NCBI RefSeq assembly: GCF_041914405.1 | Contig: NZ_JAYSDK010000014.1 | Span: 1 to 64,000, forward strand | Reading direction: 5' to 3' | DNA: 64,000 bases | From: Zoogloea sp041914405 | GTDB lineage: Bacteria > Pseudomonadota > Gammaproteobacteria > Burkholderiales > Rhodocyclaceae | Shown: piece by piece, positions 1-7,805 of the stretch | How the letters are laid out: every line of letters starts with the position of its first letter | How positions within the stretch are numbered: the first letter of the stretch is position 1 | The notes under the pieces: model-generated | Told to the model about the DNA's origin: nothing | Databases searched by the model: none | The model's input: the letters and a program-made list of their open reading frames with translations, nothing else | Made by a program: the position numbers and the translations under genes

Positions 1-58
1 AGCCCGCCGGGCCGCCGCCTACGATCAGGACGTCGAATTCCATGGAATCGCGTTCCAT
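1..58 (-). CDS. Electron transfer flavoprotein-ubiquinone oxidoreductase, 5' end only
   Basis: Only the first 19 codons are inside the window. They read MERDSMEFDVLIVGGGPAG, the start of an FAD-binding GxGxxG fold preceded by the short leader typical of ETF-quinone oxidoreductases, which pass electrons from acyl-CoA dehydrogenases via ETF to ubiquinone. A strong AGGAGGAGG ribosome binding site lies five bases upstream of the chosen ATG. The gene is divergent from an acyl-CoA thioesterase and acetoacetyl-CoA synthetase, which fits fatty-acid or ketone-body catabolism. With so little sequence, another FAD-dependent oxidoreductase is possible. Confidence 0.6.
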   Translation of the reverse strand, partial: MERDSMEFDVLIVGGGPAG

Positions 59-177
59 TGCTGCCTCCTCCTGAGAGCCGTTCGATTTGTTGTGGTGTTC
101 AACCGTAAACCGCGAAGCGTAACCTGCCCGCTGGACGCCGGGCAATCCCGGAATGGGCAAGCTCAGGGTTTTCGCAG

Positions 178-193
178 CATACGGTGCCGTATG
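178..193. promoter_or_regulatory. 16-bp palindrome in divergent acyl-CoA gene promoter region
   Basis: CATACGGTGCCGTATG is a palindrome with 7-bp arms around a TG centre. It lies between the divergent ETF-quinone oxidoreductase and thioesterase genes, in the 59-283 intergenic stretch. Its size and symmetry resemble operators of TetR-type repressors that control acyl-CoA catabolism, but the regulator is not in the window and the site is not a motif I can name. Confidence 0.35.
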
Positions 194-283
194 TTACATT
201 GCCCGGACGGATTTGGGCGAGTGGCTTGTCCGTCCGTCCGGATTGCCGAGGTCCATAATTAATTCACCGGAGACAAAAACGTC

Positions 284-712
284 ATGGCTACCGAGATCCC
301 TGCATCAAGCTCCCCCCGCAAACTGTTGCTGACGACCCGAATTCCGGTGCGTTGGGGTGACATGGATTACTACGGTCACGTAAACAACACCGTTTATTTT
401 CGCTATTTCGAGCAGGCCCGGGTCGAATGGCTGGAGGGCGAAGGGTATGCGGTGAGCCCGGAGGCAGAGGCCGGGGCCGTCATCATCAATGCCAGTTGTA
501 CTTTCATGGTGCCGGTGAACTATCCGGCAACTGTTGTCGTGCATCTCTATGCGGGTGAGCCGGGCCGAAGCAGCGTGATGACTTGGTATGAGCTTTACGT
601 TGAAGGCGACGATCGGCTGTATGCGGAGGGCTCTGCCAAGGTGGTGTGGATGGATCCACGTACCGGCAAGTCAGTGTCACTCCCCGATGCACTGCGTGCC
701 AAGGTAAGCTAA
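284..712 (+). CDS. Acyl-CoA thioesterase, 4-hydroxybenzoyl-CoA thioesterase (hot-dog) family
   Basis: A 142-aa single hot-dog domain protein that should hydrolyse an acyl-CoA thioester to free acid and CoA in the cytoplasm. The family signature is clear near the N-terminus: WGDMDYYGHVNN followed by YFRYFEQAR, with the Asp of WGDMD in the position of the catalytic acid. The length is normal for the family. A GGAGA ribosome binding site precedes the ATG. It lies upstream of acetoacetyl-CoA synthetase with only a short gap and probably shares its transcript. The acyl chain acted on cannot be told from sequence. Confidence 0.85.
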   Translation: MATEIPASSSPRKLLLTTRIPVRWGDMDYYGHVNNTVYFRYFEQARVEWLEGEGYAVSPEAEAGAVIINASCTFMVPVNYPATVVVHLYAGEPGRSSVMTWYELYVEGDDRLYAEGSAKVVWMDPRTGKSVSLPDALRAKVS

Positions 713-779
713 TTGCGGCACCTTCCGGAACGGGCTGGACAAAGATCCGGCCTCCATAAGAAAAACGAGGAGAGACATC

Positions 780-2759
780 ATGAGTTATACGCCTGCAGAC
801 CGCCCGCTTTGGACGCCGGATGCGGCGCGGGTCGCTGCTGCCAACATCACGGCCTTTGCAAAGGGGGTCGAGCAACGCTGGGGGCGAGTACTTCCCGATT
901 ACGCAGCCCTGCACGCCTGGTCCATCGATGAGCCGGAAGAGTTCTGGGCGTCCGTTTGGGAGCTCGGCGAGGTACGGGGAGAGCAGGGGGCTGTGGTGCT
1001 GGAGGATGGTGAACGGATGCCCGGAGCGCGCTGGTTTCCAGAAGCGCGCTTGAACTTTGCCGAAAACCTCTTGCGCAGCCGAGATGAGGGCGATGCGCTG
1101 GTGTTCTGGGGCGAAGATCGGGTCAAGAATCGCCTGAGCCACGCAGATCTGTATCGTCAAGTGGCCCGTTTTGCCGCCGCGCTGCGGGAGTTAGGCGTGG
1201 AGCAGGGCGATCGCGTTGCCGCATGGATGCCCAATCTGCCGGAAACGGTGGTGGCCATGCTGGCAGCAGCGAGCATCGGCGCGATCTTCTCGTCGGCATC
1301 GCCGGATTTTGGCGTGCAAGGCGTGCTGGACCGTTTCGGCCAGATTGAGCCTAAGGTGCTGATCGCGGTTGACGGCTACTACTACAATGGGAAAGTGGTG
1401 GACTGCCTGGATCGGCTGGCGGCCATCACTGACGGCCTGCCGTCGGTGAAACGCGTGGTGGTGGTGCCTTACGTGCACGCGAAACATGACCTCTCCCATG
1501 TTCATCACGCTCGCCTGCTGTCCGACTTTGTAAAGCCATTCCAGGCTGTCACCGAGATTCCGTTTGCGAGGCTGTCCTTTTCTCATCCGCTGTTCATCAT
1601 GTATTCCTCGGGTACGACCGGTGTGCCCAAATGCATCGTTCATTGTGCGGGGGGTGTCCTGCTGCAGCACCTCAAGGAGCATCGCCTGCATGGCGACTTG
1701 AAGCCAGGCGACCGACTCTTCTACTTCACCACTTGCGGCTGGATGATGTGGAACTGGTTGGTGTCGGGGCTGGCGTCCGGCGCCACCCTGTTGCTGTACG
1801 ATGGCTCGCCGATGCTTGGCAATGGCACGATTCTCTTCGACTACGCCCAGGCCGAAGGCATGACCCATTTCGGTACATCCGCGAAGTTCATCGACGGGAT
1901 TGCCAAGGCGGGTCTCAAACCCCGTGAGACCCATGACCTGAGCCGTCTCCGGGCGATGTTCTCGACAGGTAGCCCGCTGGTGCCAGAGGGGTTTGAGTAC
2001 GTATACCGGGACATCAAGTCGGATCTGTGTCTGTCGTCGATCTCGGGTGGGACGGACATCGTTTCCTGCTTTGTTCTCGGCAATCCAGTATTGCCTGTCT
2101 GGCCTGGCGAGATCCAGTGCAAGGGCCTGGGAATGGCTGTGGACGTGTTCGACGATGGAGGCTGTCCGGTTCGTGGCGAGAAGGGTGAGCTGGTGTGCGT
2201 GCGTCCGTTCCCGGTGATGCCCGTCGGTTTCTGGAATGACCCGGACGGCGCCCGGTACAAGGCTGCCTACTTCGAGCGTTTTGACGGTGTGTGGTGCCAT
2301 GGCGACTATTCCGAGATCACCGCCCACGACGGGTTGATCATTTACGGGCGGTCTGACGCAACCCTCAATCCGGGTGGTGTGCGCATCGGTACGGCGGAGA
2401 TTTACCGCCAGGTCGAAAAGCTCGACGAGGTGGTCGAGTCCCTGGTCATTGGCCAGGACTGGCCACCTCAGAATCCGACCGATGTGCGGGTGGTGCTCTT
2501 CGTCAAGTTGCGGGAAGGGGTGGAGTTGGAGGATGGGCTGATTGACCGCATCCGTCGCACGATCCGCGACAACGCCACGCCGCGTCATGTGCCTGCCAAG
2601 GTCGTACGGGTCGAGGATATTCCGCGCACCAAGAGTGGCAAGATCGTTGAACTGGCGGTGCGTGCGGTGGTGCATGACCGGCCTGTCAAGAACGTGGAGG
2701 CGCTTGCCAATCCAGCAGCGCTGGAATACTTCCGGAACCGCCCGGAACTGCAGTCCTGA
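780..2759 (+). CDS. Acetoacetate-CoA ligase (acetoacetyl-CoA synthetase)
   Basis: A 659-aa ANL-superfamily adenylate-forming enzyme that activates acetoacetate with ATP and CoA to acetoacetyl-CoA. The ATP-binding P-loop MYSSGTTGVPK lies around residue 280, the GGTDIV motif near 425, and the C-terminal catalytic lysine in RTKSGKIVE near 620. The sequence layout matches acetoacetyl-CoA synthetase rather than acetyl-CoA synthetase, with the typical N-terminal segment about tryptophan-rich ends ('EEFWASVWELGEV'). A GAGGAGAGA ribosome binding site sits before the ATG. It follows the thioesterase and precedes an isochorismatase-family gene, together suggesting ketone-body or PHB-linked acyl-CoA turnover. 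Confidence 0.9.
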   Translation: MSYTPADRPLWTPDAARVAAANITAFAKGVEQRWGRVLPDYAALHAWSIDEPEEFWASVWELGEVRGEQGAVVLEDGERMPGARWFPEARLNFAENLLRSRDEGDALVFWGEDRVKNRLSHADLYRQVARFAAALRELGVEQGDRVAAWMPNLPETVVAMLAAASIGAIFSSASPDFGVQGVLDRFGQIEPKVLIAVDGYYYNGKVVDCLDRLAAITDGLPSVKRVVVVPYVHAKHDLSHVHHARLLSDFVKPFQAVTEIPFARLSFSHPLFIMYSSGTTGVPKCIVHCAGGVLLQHLKEHRLHGDLKPGDRLFYFTTCGWMMWNWLVSGLASGATLLLYDGSPMLGNGTILFDYAQAEGMTHFGTSAKFIDGIAKAGLKPRETHDLSRLRAMFSTGSPLVPEGFEYVYRDIKSDLCLSSISGGTDIVSCFVLGNPVLPVWPGEIQCKGLGMAVDVFDDGGCPVRGEKGELVCVRPFPVMPVGFWNDPDGARYKAAYFERFDGVWCHGDYSEITAHDGLIIYGRSDATLNPGGVRIGTAEIYRQVEKLDEVVESLVIGQDWPPQNPTDVRVVLFVKLREGVELEDGLIDRIRRTIRDNATPRHVPAKVVRVEDIPRTKSGKIVELAVRAVVHDRPVKNVEALANPAALEYFRNRPELQS

Positions 2760-2769
2760 GGGGAGTGGC

Positions 2770-3318
2770 ATGTTAATGACTGCGGACAAGGCGGTGCTGC
2801 TGGTCGTGGATGTGCAGGAGCGGCTGCTCCCGGCGATCCACGATGGCGAGGCCATCCTTGCCAACTGCATATGGCTGGCGGGGGTGGCTCGTCGCCTGGG
2901 TGTGCCTGTGGTGGTTTCGGAGCAATATCCGGCGGGTCTGGGGCCGACGGCGGCGGACTTGAAGGCCGTGCTCGCTGAGGCACGCTTCGTTGAGAAGACC
3001 CATTTTTCGTGTGTCTCGGACGGTTGTCTCGGCGGGACTGAGGTCGAGGCGCGGCGGCAGGTGATCGTCGTTGGCACCGAAGCCCATGTGTGCGTTCAGC
3101 AGACGGTGCTTGAACTGCGCTGGCAGGGCAAGGAGGTCTTTGTCGTGGCCGATGCGGTGGGGTCCCGCAAGCCGCTGGACAAGGCGCTGGCTCTGGAGCG
3201 CATGCGCGCTCATGGTGTCGATATCGTGAGCCGCGAGATGGTGGCCTTCGAGTGGTTGAGGCGGAGCGCCACGGCGCAGTTCCGCGAGATCAACCGGGAC
3301 TTCATCCGCGATAATTGA
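2770..3318 (+). CDS. Isochorismatase-family cysteine hydrolase
   Basis: A 182-aa cytoplasmic hydrolase of the isochorismatase superfamily. The Asp of LLVVDVQERLL, a Lys in VEKTHFS, and the expected nucleophilic Cys in GTEAHVCVQQTVLEL form the family's D-K-C triad. The reading frame stays open upstream but overlaps the preceding synthetase; the ATG at 2770 with a GGGGAG ribosome binding site is the sensible start. The gap to the synthetase gene is 10 bases, so co-transcription is likely. The closest bacterial relatives are YcaC/hydrolase-type proteins of unknown substrate; isochorismatase activity itself is not implied. Confidence 0.85.
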   Translation: MLMTADKAVLLVVDVQERLLPAIHDGEAILANCIWLAGVARRLGVPVVVSEQYPAGLGPTAADLKAVLAEARFVEKTHFSCVSDGCLGGTEVEARRQVIVVGTEAHVCVQQTVLELRWQGKEVFVVADAVGSRKPLDKALALERMRAHGVDIVSREMVAFEWLRRSATAQFREINRDFIRDN

Positions 3319-3440
3319 GCCGGATAATGAGGGTGTAGGCGCGCTTCTCATGTCCGCTTGGCTGCGGCGATACGGTCTTACCGATTGAAGAGAAGGGGGG
3401 TGATCGGCTATCATTCCCCTTTCCAGAAGTCCCCCGTGTC

Positions 3441-5075
3441 ATGACCAAATACGTCTTTGTTACCGGTGGTGTCGTGTCCTCTCTGGGCAAGGGCATCGCC
3501 GCCGCCTCTCTCGGGGCAATTCTCGAATCCCGGGGTATCAAGGTTACCCACCTCAAGCTCGATCCCTACATCAACGTCGATCCGGGCACGATGAGCCCCT
3601 TCCAGCACGGCGAAGTCTTCGTGACCGAAGACGGTGCCGAAACCGACCTGGATCTGGGCCACTACGAGCGCTTTACCAGCGCCAAGATGAGCAAGCGCAA
3701 CAACTTCACCACCGGCCAGATCTACGAGGCGGTGATCAAGAAGGAACGGCGCGGCGAATATCTCGGCAAGACCGTACAGGTCATCCCCCACATCACTGAC
3801 GAGATCAAGACCTACGTCAAGCGTGGTGCCGAAGGCGCCGACGTGGCGATCGTCGAAGTGGGCGGCACCGTTGGTGATATCGAATCCCTGCCGTTCCTTG
3901 AAGCCATCCGCCAGATGGGCATCGAGGAGGGGCGCCAAGGCACCTGTTTCATCCACTTGACGCTGCTGCCTTACATCCCGACCGCCGGTGAGCTGAAGAC
4001 CAAGCCGACCCAGCACTCCGTCAAGGAACTGCGCGAAATCGGCATCCAGCCTGACATCCTGCTGTGCCGTGCCGACCGTTCGGTGCCGGCCGACGAGCGC
4101 CGCAAGATCGCGTTGTTCTGTAATGTGATGCCGGAAGCCGTTATCGAGTGCCTCGACGCCGACTCGATCTATAGCATCCCGGGCATGTTGCACGACCAGA
4201 TGCTCGACGAGATCGTCTGCCACAAGCTGGGCATCCTGGCCCGCGCGGCGGATCTGTCGGTGTGGGAGCGTCTTGTCCACGCGCTGAAGAATCCGCAGCA
4301 CAACATCGATATCGCCTTCGTCGGCAAGTACGTGGACCTGACCGAGTCCTACAAGTCGCTGATCGAGGCACTCAATCACGCAGGGATGCACACCCTCAGC
4401 AAGGTGAACATCCACTACATCGACTCCGAGGATATCGAGAAGGATGGTTGTGGCGTGCTCAAGAGCATGGACGCCATCCTCGTGCCGGGCGGCTTCGGCC
4501 GGCGTGGCACCGAAGGCAAGATCGCGGCGATCCGCTACGCTCGCGAGAACAAGGTGCCTTACCTGGGCATCTGTCTGGGCATGCAGCTGGCAGTGGTCGA
4601 GTTCGCTCGCGACGTGGCCGGTATGAACGGCGCCCATAGTACCGAGTTCGATAAGCACACCGATTACCCGGTCATCGGCCTGATTACCGAGTGGCTGGAT
4701 GCGTCCGGCAAGGTCGAGAAGCGTGGTGAGGATTCCGACCTCGGCGGCACCATGCGTCTGGGTGCCCAAGTCTGTCATCTTGCCGATGGTTCCCTGGCTC
4801 GAGAGATCTACGGGAGTGCCGACGTCACCGAGCGTCATCGTCACCGTTACGAAGTCAACAACACGCTGCTCGCTAAGCTGGAAGAGCAGGGCTTGCGCGT
4901 TGCCGGTCGTGCGCCGGGAACCGATCTGTGTGAGATGATCGAATTGCCGTCTGACGTGCACCCGTGGTTCGTTGGCTGTCAGTTCCACCCGGAGTTCACC
5001 TCCAATCCGCGTAACGGCCATCCGCTGTTCACCGCCTTCGTGAAGGCTGCGCTGGCGTATCAGCGCAACGCCTGA
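3441..5075 (+). CDS. pyrG: CTP synthase
   Basis: A 544-aa enzyme that converts UTP to CTP using ATP and glutamine. The N-terminal synthetase domain begins MTKYVFVTGGVVSSLGKG with the ATP-binding loop, and the C-terminal class I glutamine amidotransferase domain carries the Cys nucleophile in LGICLGMQ (near residue 380) and the catalytic His-Glu in QFHPEF. Length matches the family. The gene starts a pyrG-kdsA-eno-ftsB run that is conserved in betaproteobacteria; kdsA begins 11 bases after its stop. Confidence 0.98.
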   Translation: MTKYVFVTGGVVSSLGKGIAAASLGAILESRGIKVTHLKLDPYINVDPGTMSPFQHGEVFVTEDGAETDLDLGHYERFTSAKMSKRNNFTTGQIYEAVIKKERRGEYLGKTVQVIPHITDEIKTYVKRGAEGADVAIVEVGGTVGDIESLPFLEAIRQMGIEEGRQGTCFIHLTLLPYIPTAGELKTKPTQHSVKELREIGIQPDILLCRADRSVPADERRKIALFCNVMPEAVIECLDADSIYSIPGMLHDQMLDEIVCHKLGILARAADLSVWERLVHALKNPQHNIDIAFVGKYVDLTESYKSLIEALNHAGMHTLSKVNIHYIDSEDIEKDGCGVLKSMDAILVPGGFGRRGTEGKIAAIRYARENKVPYLGICLGMQLAVVEFARDVAGMNGAHSTEFDKHTDYPVIGLITEWLDASGKVEKRGEDSDLGGTMRLGAQVCHLADGSLAREIYGSADVTERHRHRYEVNNTLLAKLEEQGLRVAGRAPGTDLCEMIELPSDVHPWFVGCQFHPEFTSNPRNGHPLFTAFVKAALAYQRNA

Positions 5076-5086
5076 AAGGACGCAAC

Positions 5087-5926
5087 ATGAAACTCTGCGG
5101 CTTCGATGTCGGCCTCGACAAACCCTTCTTCCTTATCGCCGGACCCTGTGTCATCGAGTCCCGTGAGATGGCGCTGGAAACGGCTGCTCAGCTGAAGGAG
5201 ATCTGTACCGAACTGGCAATCCCCTTCATCTACAAGTCCAGCTATGACAAGGCCAACCGCAGTTCCGGCAAGTCGTACCGGGGGCTGGGGATGGAGAAGG
5301 GGCTGGCGATCCTGGCCGAAGTCCGCGAGAAGCTTGGCGTGCCCGTGCTGACCGACGTACATGCCGAGCACGAGGTTGCCGACGTGGCGGCCGCCGTTGA
5401 TGTGCTGCAGACGCCGGCCTTCCTGTGTCGCCAGACGGATTTCATCCACGCCGTGGCAGCGTCCGGCAAGCCGGTGAACATCAAGAAGGGCCAGTTCCTG
5501 GCGCCCGGCGACATGAAGAACGTCGTCGACAAGGCGCGGGAGGCCAACGGTGGGGCGGACACCATCATGGTCTGCGAACGTGGTGCGTCCTTCGGTTACA
5601 ACAACCTGGTGTCCGACATGCGCTCGCTGGCGATCATGCGCGAGACAGGCTGTCCGGTGGTGTTCGACGCCACCCACTCGGTGCAACTGCCCGGAGGACA
5701 GGGAACCGTTTCAGGCGGCCAGCGGGAGTTCGTGCCGGTATTGGCTCGTGCCGCAGTGGCCGTCGGTATCTCCGGCCTGTTCATGGAAACCCATCCTGAT
5801 CCAGCCAAGGCCTTCTCCGATGGCCCCAATGCTTGGCCGCTGCCGAAGATGAAGGCGCTGCTAGCGACCTTGAAAGGCATTGATGCGCTCGTCAAGGCTC
5901 AGGGCTTCGAGGAGCTGCGCGCCTGA
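5087..5926 (+). CDS. kdsA: 3-deoxy-8-phosphooctulonate synthase (KDO-8-P synthase)
   Basis: A 279-aa enzyme that condenses phosphoenolpyruvate with arabinose 5-phosphate to KDO-8-phosphate for lipopolysaccharide inner core. The motif IAGPCVIESR near residue 20 has Cys at the position that is Asn in the E. coli enzyme, so this is expected to be the metal-dependent class of KdsA. KSSYDKANRSS and the C-terminal ETHPDPAKAFSDG motif are also present. An AAAGGA ribosome binding site precedes the ATG, 11 bases after pyrG, indicating an operon. Confidence 0.97.
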   Translation: MKLCGFDVGLDKPFFLIAGPCVIESREMALETAAQLKEICTELAIPFIYKSSYDKANRSSGKSYRGLGMEKGLAILAEVREKLGVPVLTDVHAEHEVADVAAAVDVLQTPAFLCRQTDFIHAVAASGKPVNIKKGQFLAPGDMKNVVDKAREANGGADTIMVCERGASFGYNNLVSDMRSLAIMRETGCPVVFDATHSVQLPGGQGTVSGGQREFVPVLARAAVAVGISGLFMETHPDPAKAFSDGPNAWPLPKMKALLATLKGIDALVKAQGFEELRA

Positions 5927-6018
5927 TTGCGCAATTATCCCATAGTAATTTTCGGCTTTGCGGCTCAAGACGGTATCATTGCCGCCGGTTTCAATTCAGT
6001 AAATAAGAGAGGAAGTTA

Positions 6019-7308
6019 ATGAGCGCCATTGTTGATGTCATTGCCCGCGAGGTTCTCGATTCCCGTGGCAATCCCACCGTTGAGGCCGATGTGCTGCTGG
6101 AATCCGGCGTGCTGGGCCGTGCGGCCGTTCCGTCCGGCGCCTCCACCGGTTCCCGCGAAGCGATCGAACTGCGCGATGGCGATGCTGGCCGCTACCTGGG
6201 CAAGGGCGTGTTGCAGGCTGTTGAAAACGTCAACACGGAAATTTCCGAAGCGCTCATCGGCCTTGATGCTGAAGAGCAGGCCTTCATCGACAAGACCCTG
6301 ATCGATCTCGACGGCACTGACAACAAGTCCCGCCTGGGCGCCAACGCACTGCTGGCTGTTTCCATGGCTGTGGCCAAGGCCGCTTCCGAAGAGGCCGGCT
6401 TGCCCCTGTACCGTTACTTCGGCGGCTCCGGCGGCATGTCCCTGCCGGTTCCGATGATGAACGTCATCAACGGCGGTGCTCACGCCAACAACTCCTTGGA
6501 TATTCAGGAGTGCATGATCATGCCGGTGGGCGCCAAGAGCTTCCGCGAAGCCCTGCGTGCCGGTGCTGAGATCTTCCATCACCTGAAGAAGATCACCGAC
6601 AAGAAGGGCTACCCCACCACCGTCGGTGACGAAGGCGGCTTCGCCCCCAACGTCTCCGGTACCGAAGAAGCCCTCAACCTGATCCTCGAGGCTACCTCCA
6701 ACGCCGGCTACGAGCCGGGTCGTGACATCGTGCTGGCCCTCGATTGCGCCGCTTCCGAGTTCTACAAGAACGGCAAGTACGAGCTGGTGGGTGAGGGCCT
6801 GTCGCTCACTTCCGAAGGCTTTACCGATTACCTCGCTACGCTGGCCGACAAGTTCCCGATCATCTCGATTGAAGACGGCATGGCCGAAGGTGACTGGGCT
6901 GGCTGGAAGACCCTCACTGACCGTCTGGGCAAGCGCGTGCAGATCGTCGGCGATGACCTCTTCGTCACCAACACCCGTATCCTGAAGGAAGGCATCGACA
7001 AGGGCATCGCCAACTCGATCCTCATCAAGATCAACCAGATTGGCACCCTGACCGAGACCTTCGCTGCGGTCGAAATGGCCAAGCGCGCCGGCTACACCGC
7101 GGTTATCTCCCACCGTTCCGGCGAGACCGAGGACTCCACGATTGCCGATATCGCCGTTGGTCTCAACGCGATGCAGATCAAGACCGGCTCCTTGTCCCGC
7201 TCCGATCGTATCTCTAAGTACAACCAGCTGCTGCGCATCGAGGAAGATCTCGGCGAGACCGCCTTCTACCCGGGCCTTTCCGCGTTCTATAACCTGCGTT
7301 CCCGTTAA
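6019..7308 (+). CDS. eno: Enolase
   Basis: A 429-aa glycolytic enzyme that interconverts 2-phosphoglycerate and phosphoenolpyruvate; it also supplies PEP for the neighbouring KdsA. Conserved elements include SGASTGSREA near the N-terminus, GDEGGFAPN (proton-transfer Glu), the catalytic Lys in LIKINQIGT, and the enolase signature SHRSGETEDST. An AGAGAGGAAG ribosome binding site decides the ATG. The 92-base gap after kdsA contains a TATCAT hexamer that could be a -10 element for an additional promoter. Confidence 0.98.
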   Translation: MSAIVDVIAREVLDSRGNPTVEADVLLESGVLGRAAVPSGASTGSREAIELRDGDAGRYLGKGVLQAVENVNTEISEALIGLDAEEQAFIDKTLIDLDGTDNKSRLGANALLAVSMAVAKAASEEAGLPLYRYFGGSGGMSLPVPMMNVINGGAHANNSLDIQECMIMPVGAKSFREALRAGAEIFHHLKKITDKKGYPTTVGDEGGFAPNVSGTEEALNLILEATSNAGYEPGRDIVLALDCAASEFYKNGKYELVGEGLSLTSEGFTDYLATLADKFPIISIEDGMAEGDWAGWKTLTDRLGKRVQIVGDDLFVTNTRILKEGIDKGIANSILIKINQIGTLTETFAAVEMAKRAGYTAVISHRSGETEDSTIADIAVGLNAMQIKTGSLSRSDRISKYNQLLRIEEDLGETAFYPGLSAFYNLRSR

Positions 7309-7355
7309 TCACTCTTCTCCTGCCCGGCTGTGCAATGCAGTCGGGCCGTCCTTTC

Positions 7356-7631
7356 ATGCGCTGGCCGGCCATTGTTCTCGCCCTTCTGGTAGTTGTCCTG
7401 CAATATCCGCTTTGGATCGGCAAGGGAGGCTGGCTGCGCGTCTGGGAGGTCGAGCAGCAGCTTACCGCCCAGCGGGACGGCAATCGCAAGCTAGAGCAGC
7501 GCAACACCGGCCTGGAGGCCGAGGTGCGTGATCTGAAATCCGGCTACGAGGCCGTGGAAGAGCGTGCCCGCTTTGAGCTGGGTTTGACCAAGCCGGACGA
7601 GATCTTCGTCCAGACTCCTCCGCAGAAATAG
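7356..7631 (+). CDS. ftsB: Cell division protein FtsB
   Basis: A 91-aa bitopic inner-membrane protein of the divisome (FtsQLB complex). The sequence MRWPAIVLALLVVVLQYPLW gives a short cytoplasmic tail and one membrane segment, followed by a charged coiled coil and the conserved FELGLTKPDEIFVQ region. An upstream in-frame ATG at 7335 would add seven residues (MQSGRPF), but homologous proteins begin at MRW, so 7356 was chosen. Its place directly after eno is the usual betaproteobacterial arrangement. Confidence 0.93.
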   Translation: MRWPAIVLALLVVVLQYPLWIGKGGWLRVWEVEQQLTAQRDGNRKLEQRNTGLEAEVRDLKSGYEAVEERARFELGLTKPDEIFVQTPPQK

Positions 7632-7640
7632 TTTCTCCCG

Positions 7641-7683
7641 ATTGAGGGCTCGCGCGACCGCCTATGTCGCGTAATGCCTCAAT
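7641..7683. other. Imperfect inverted repeat after ftsB
   Basis: ATTGAGG at 7641 pairs with CCTCAAT ending at 7683, and inside it CGCGAC (7653-7658) pairs with GTCGCG (7666-7671). The hairpin starts nine bases after the ftsB stop, but no T-run follows on the + strand, so it is not a clean intrinsic terminator. It lies between ftsB and the convergent glycosyltransferase gene and may limit readthrough or stabilise the transcript end. Confidence 0.4.
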
Positions 7684-7805
7684 GCATCGGTTCGTTGCCG
7701 TCAGCTCCCCAGCATGAATTTCATGGCAGCGAAATCTTGCCTCTATGGCGCCCGTGCCAGGCGAAGCCCACGGAGATGCGCATGCTGCCAGACCTTGGTG
7801 CCGGT

